From: Candidatus Sordicultor aquaticus
Lineage (GTDB): Bacteria > Atribacterota > Atribacteria > Atribacterales > Caldatribacteriaceae
Reading direction: 5' to 3'
Length of the DNA: 7,705 nt
NCBI GenBank assembly: GCA_018056825.1
Contig: JAGPEW010000032.1
Location: 1 to 7,705, forward strand
A model generated the notes under the pieces. It saw only the letters and a list, made by a program, of their open reading frames with translations, had not been told where the DNA came from and ran no database searches. Positions 6,077-7,705 of this stretch are shown in pieces; within the stretch, counting starts at the first letter, position 1, and each line of letters starts with the position of its first letter. The translations under genes were made by a program, and so were the position numbers.

Positions 6077-6104
6077 TTGACTTTAACAGTAAGAGTTGTA
6101 GAAT
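6077..6104 (+). promoter_or_regulatory. Sigma-70-type promoter of the second transport operon
   Basis: TTGACT (6077-6082) and TAGAAT (6099-6104) are separated by 16 bp, the same geometry as the promoter at 788-815, and both copies share the string ATTGACTTT. Transcription should start near 6111, just before hairpin copy B. Confidence 0.62.
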
Positions 6105-6114
6105 AAGTTTTAAA

Positions 6115-6150
6115 GTTTTGTGAATTTTCTTGTGAGCTTTTTCTCAAAAC
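6115..6150 (+). promoter_or_regulatory. Inverted-repeat leader element, copy B
   Basis: The arms GTTTTGTGAA (6115-6124) and TTCTCAAAAC (6141-6150) pair at 9 of 10 positions, with one T-T mismatch (6121/6144), around the 16-nt centre TTTTCTTGTGAGCTTT, which is identical to copy A (837-852). Compared with copy A, the outermost pair changes from T-A to G-C and the internal mismatch from C-C to T-T, so every arm difference is mirrored. Over 831-861 versus 6119-6149 the copies agree at 29 of 31 bases. Its position just after the predicted transcription start is the same as in copy A. Confidence 0.55.
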
Positions 6151-6160
6151 ACGTAAAAAA

Positions 6161-6170
6161 GAGAGGAGGG
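6161..6170 (+). promoter_or_regulatory. SD-like motif in leader, possible stabiliser or mini-ORF ribosome site (copy B)
   Basis: GAGAGGAGGG begins 11 nt after the hairpin's last base, the same spacing as the motif at 873-882 in the first leader. Here a TTG at 6176 is well placed and would open an 8-codon frame (MLFKIKIS, stop at 6200-6202). Copy A has no standard start codon at the equivalent point, so the SD-like motif is conserved and the peptide is not. The true gene start is about 150 nt downstream. Confidence 0.4.
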
Positions 6171-6320
6171 TCGACTTGCTGTTCAAAATTAAAATCAGTT
6201 AGCTTTATATTTGGGAGGTGATAAGCAAACAAAAATAGTAAGCTGATGTATCTTGTGAGAAGCGAGTATGTAATGTGAAATAGATAATATAAACGTAAAT
6301 TTTGTGGAGGTGGGAAAAAG

Positions 6321-7367
6321 ATGAAAAGATCATTAAAAAGCTTTGGGTTTTTTTGTGTGTTAGCACTTTGCATATTAAGTATTCCTACTATCATTTTTGC
6401 TGCAGATAATCCTGTCAAAGTGGTACATGTGGCTCTGGGCAATTACGGCGATCACTGGGTTCAGCTTGTTTCTGGAGCGCGTGAAATGGCTAAAGCATTA
6501 AGTGTTGACTTAACTACTTTAGATGCTCAGATGTCTAGCAATAAGCAGGTCCAGATGTTGGATAATGCTATCAATATGAAGCCAGATGCAATTTTTATCG
6601 ATCATGGAGAAGGAACTGCTTTGAAGCCGGGAATCCAAAAAGCAATGAATATGGGTATACCGGTAATTATTTTTGATGTTATAGTTGATGTTGACGTTAC
6701 TTCGGAAATATCTCAGGATGATTATATGTTGGCTTATATGAGCCTTTCTAAGTTAGCGCAGGATATAAATGGTGAAGGAAATATAGTAGTAGTAACATTA
6801 TCTGGAGTAGCACCCTTGGAAAGAAGAATGAGGGTTTTGCCTTTAATTCTGGAGAGATACCAGAAAATTAAAGTTATACAACAGATAGCTCCAACCTTTG
6901 GCTCAGCAGTGATTACAGAAACAATGTCACTGATGGAAGCAGTATTGAGAGCTCATGCTGGTGAGATTAGCGCGGTTTGGGCACCTTATGACCAGCTCTC
7001 AATAGGAGCTTTAAATGCTATAAAACAGCAAAATCTTACAATTCCTGTTTATGGAGTGGATGTAAGTCCTTACGACCTTTCTTTAATGGCTGAAGAAGGA
7101 AGCAATTGGAAAGCTACAGCTGCATGTGATCCCTCTGAAATAGGGCGTGTGGCTATTAGAATTGCATATTTAGCCGCAACTGGTCAAAAAGAGGCAATTC
7201 CAAGATATGCAATAATACCTCCTGCCTTAATTACTCAGGAAGATGCTAGAAAAATAAATTTAGAGGCTGGAGAATATTTGACTAAAGAATTAGTCCCGGA
7301 ATGGGGAGATAGTGGAATTGCATGGACGCCAGAACTTAGAGATTTGGTTAATAAAAGTAAAGAGTAA
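6321..7367 (+). CDS. Periplasmic sugar-binding protein of a second ABC importer
   Basis: The 348-residue product is a type I periplasmic binding protein (Peripla_BP_4, ribose/galactose-binding-like) expected to capture a sugar for the second importer. Residues 1-27 are a Sec signal peptide (MKRSLK, hydrophobic core, cleavage near IFA-AD) without a lipobox. Lobe landmarks are VALGNYGDHWVQLVSGA (37-53), KPDAIFIDHGEG (87-98), GIPVIIFDVIVDVD (112-125), PLERRMR (165-171), AVWAPYDQLSIGALNAIK (218-235) and PVYGVDVSP (242-250). By family analogy W46, D94, D119, R168 or R169, D224 and D247 are likely ligand contacts. It lacks the LsrB/RhaS motifs of the binding protein at 996-2021, so the two systems probably take up different substrates. 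The start is fixed by GGAGGTG (6306-6312), 8 nt before the ATG. It has its own promoter and leader, and the ATPase gene starts 17 nt after its stop codon. Confidence 0.88.
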   Translation: MKRSLKSFGFFCVLALCILSIPTIIFAADNPVKVVHVALGNYGDHWVQLVSGAREMAKALSVDLTTLDAQMSSNKQVQMLDNAINMKPDAIFIDHGEGTALKPGIQKAMNMGIPVIIFDVIVDVDVTSEISQDDYMLAYMSLSKLAQDINGEGNIVVVTLSGVAPLERRMRVLPLILERYQKIKVIQQIAPTFGSAVITETMSLMEAVLRAHAGEISAVWAPYDQLSIGALNAIKQQNLTIPVYGVDVSPYDLSLMAEEGSNWKATAACDPSEIGRVAIRIAYLAATGQKEAIPRYAIIPPALITQEDARKINLEAGEYLTKELVPEWGDSGIAWTPELRDLVNKSKE

Positions 7368-7384
7368 CAACAAGGGAATATGAA

Positions 7385-7705
7385 ATGGGAGAGTCTTCTT
7401 TTGAATTAGTTGCTGCTAATTTATCCAAAACTTTTCCCGGAGTGCAAGCTCTAAAAGACGTGGATATGATTTTAAGATCGGGGGAAATTCATGCTTTAGT
7501 TGGTGCTAATGGAGCTGGTAAGAGCACTTTTGCTAAAATACTATCTGGAGTATATACCAACTACGAAGGCAATATAAGTATAAATGGCAGAGATGTTTTT
7601 ATAAATAGTCCAACTAAAGCTCTCGAATACGGCATAAGCACAGTATATCAAGAAGTTGATGCTGCATTGGTTCCATATTTTACTGTAGCAGAGAATTTGT
7701 TTTTA
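7385..7705 (+). CDS. Sugar ABC importer ATPase of the second system, N-terminal part (cut by window edge)
   Basis: The first 107 codons show the opening of an RbsA/MglA-type ATPase: FELVAANLSKTFPGVQALKD (6-25), Walker A GANGAGKST (40-48) and a Q-loop with Q89 (STVYQEVDA). The rest of domain 1 and presumably a second domain lie beyond the right edge. ATG 7385 is preferred because AAGGGA (7372-7377) is 7 nt upstream. An ATG at 7380 is in another frame and stops within ten codons. The tight 17-nt spacing shows co-transcription with the binding-protein gene. Unlike in the first operon, no hairpin lies between the two genes. Confidence 0.9.
   Translation, partial: MGESSFELVAANLSKTFPGVQALKDVDMILRSGEIHALVGANGAGKSTFAKILSGVYTNYEGNISINGRDVFINSPTKALEYGISTVYQEVDAALVPYFTVAENLFL

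Larger units (their letters stand above)
5685..6320. other. Long intergenic region between the two transport operons
   Basis: No recognisable gene lies in these 636 bases. They contain one weak ORF (5739-5825) with a short stem-loop at its end (TTGCTT 5805-5810 with AAGCAA 5817-5822, no T-tract), a perfect 13-bp inverted repeat (5963-5996), a half-site TAGACAG (6025-6031), the second promoter (6077-6104), hairpin copy B (6115-6150), an SD-like motif (6161-6170) and another strong SD-like stretch, GGGAGGTGATAA (6213-6224), again with no ATG, GTG or TTG in place after it. The true ribosome site of the next gene is GGAGGTG at 6306-6312. The predicted 5' UTR is about 210 nt. No T-tailed intrinsic terminator for the first operon is visible. 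Confidence 0.65.

Noticed and set aside
6110..6442. 110-residue minus-strand open frame over the second leader and signal-peptide region
   Set aside because: It overlaps the well-supported gene at 6321-7367 and the conserved promoter module, resembles no family, and has the composition of an antisense shadow.

Overview
This AT-rich bacterial window carries two tandem sugar-type ABC import systems (RbsABC/carbohydrate-uptake-2 architecture) on the + strand. A decayed transposase lies at the left edge. The substrate-binding proteins have Sec-type signal peptides and no lipobox cysteine, which suggests a diderm with soluble periplasmic binding proteins. AT richness, strong GGAGG ribosome sites, Firmicute-like TTGACT promoters and the abundance of sugar importers would fit an anaerobic, possibly thermophilic lineage such as Atribacterota or Thermotogota. 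That placement is inference; no marker gene is present.

Layout. Positions 3-581 hold a frameshifted remnant of a DDE transposase. Positions 582-995 are noncoding and carry a palindrome, a promoter and a structured 5' leader. Positions 996-5684 form a complete import operon: an LsrB/RhaS-like binding protein (996-2021), a strong hairpin (2050-2100), a two-domain ATPase (2113-3615) and two different RbsC-type permeases (3630-4640 and 4683-5684). Positions 5685-6320 are a second noncoding stretch with inverted repeats, one possible 28-residue ORF and a second promoter and leader. Positions 6321-7367 encode a second, clearly different sugar-binding protein. At 7385 the ATPase of the second system begins, and it runs off the right edge.

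How it works together. Each binding protein should capture a sugar or sugar-like ligand outside the inner membrane and deliver it to a permease pair driven by the fused double ATPase. The hairpin after the first binding-protein gene probably makes that transcript more abundant than the transporter transcript. The window contains no catabolic enzyme or regulator gene, so neither substrate can be named.

The most interesting signal is noncoding. Both binding-protein genes are preceded by nearly the same module: a TTGACT-N16-TAAAAT or TAGAAT promoter, then a 36-nt inverted-repeat element with an identical 16-nt centre at about the transcription start, then an SD-like GAAAGGAGG or GAGAGGAGG with no suitably placed ATG or GTG after it. 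All four arm differences between the two copies fall in mirrored pairs, as expected of a conserved RNA hairpin or a dyad operator. The two binding proteins are from different subfamilies, so this module is better conserved than the genes it serves.
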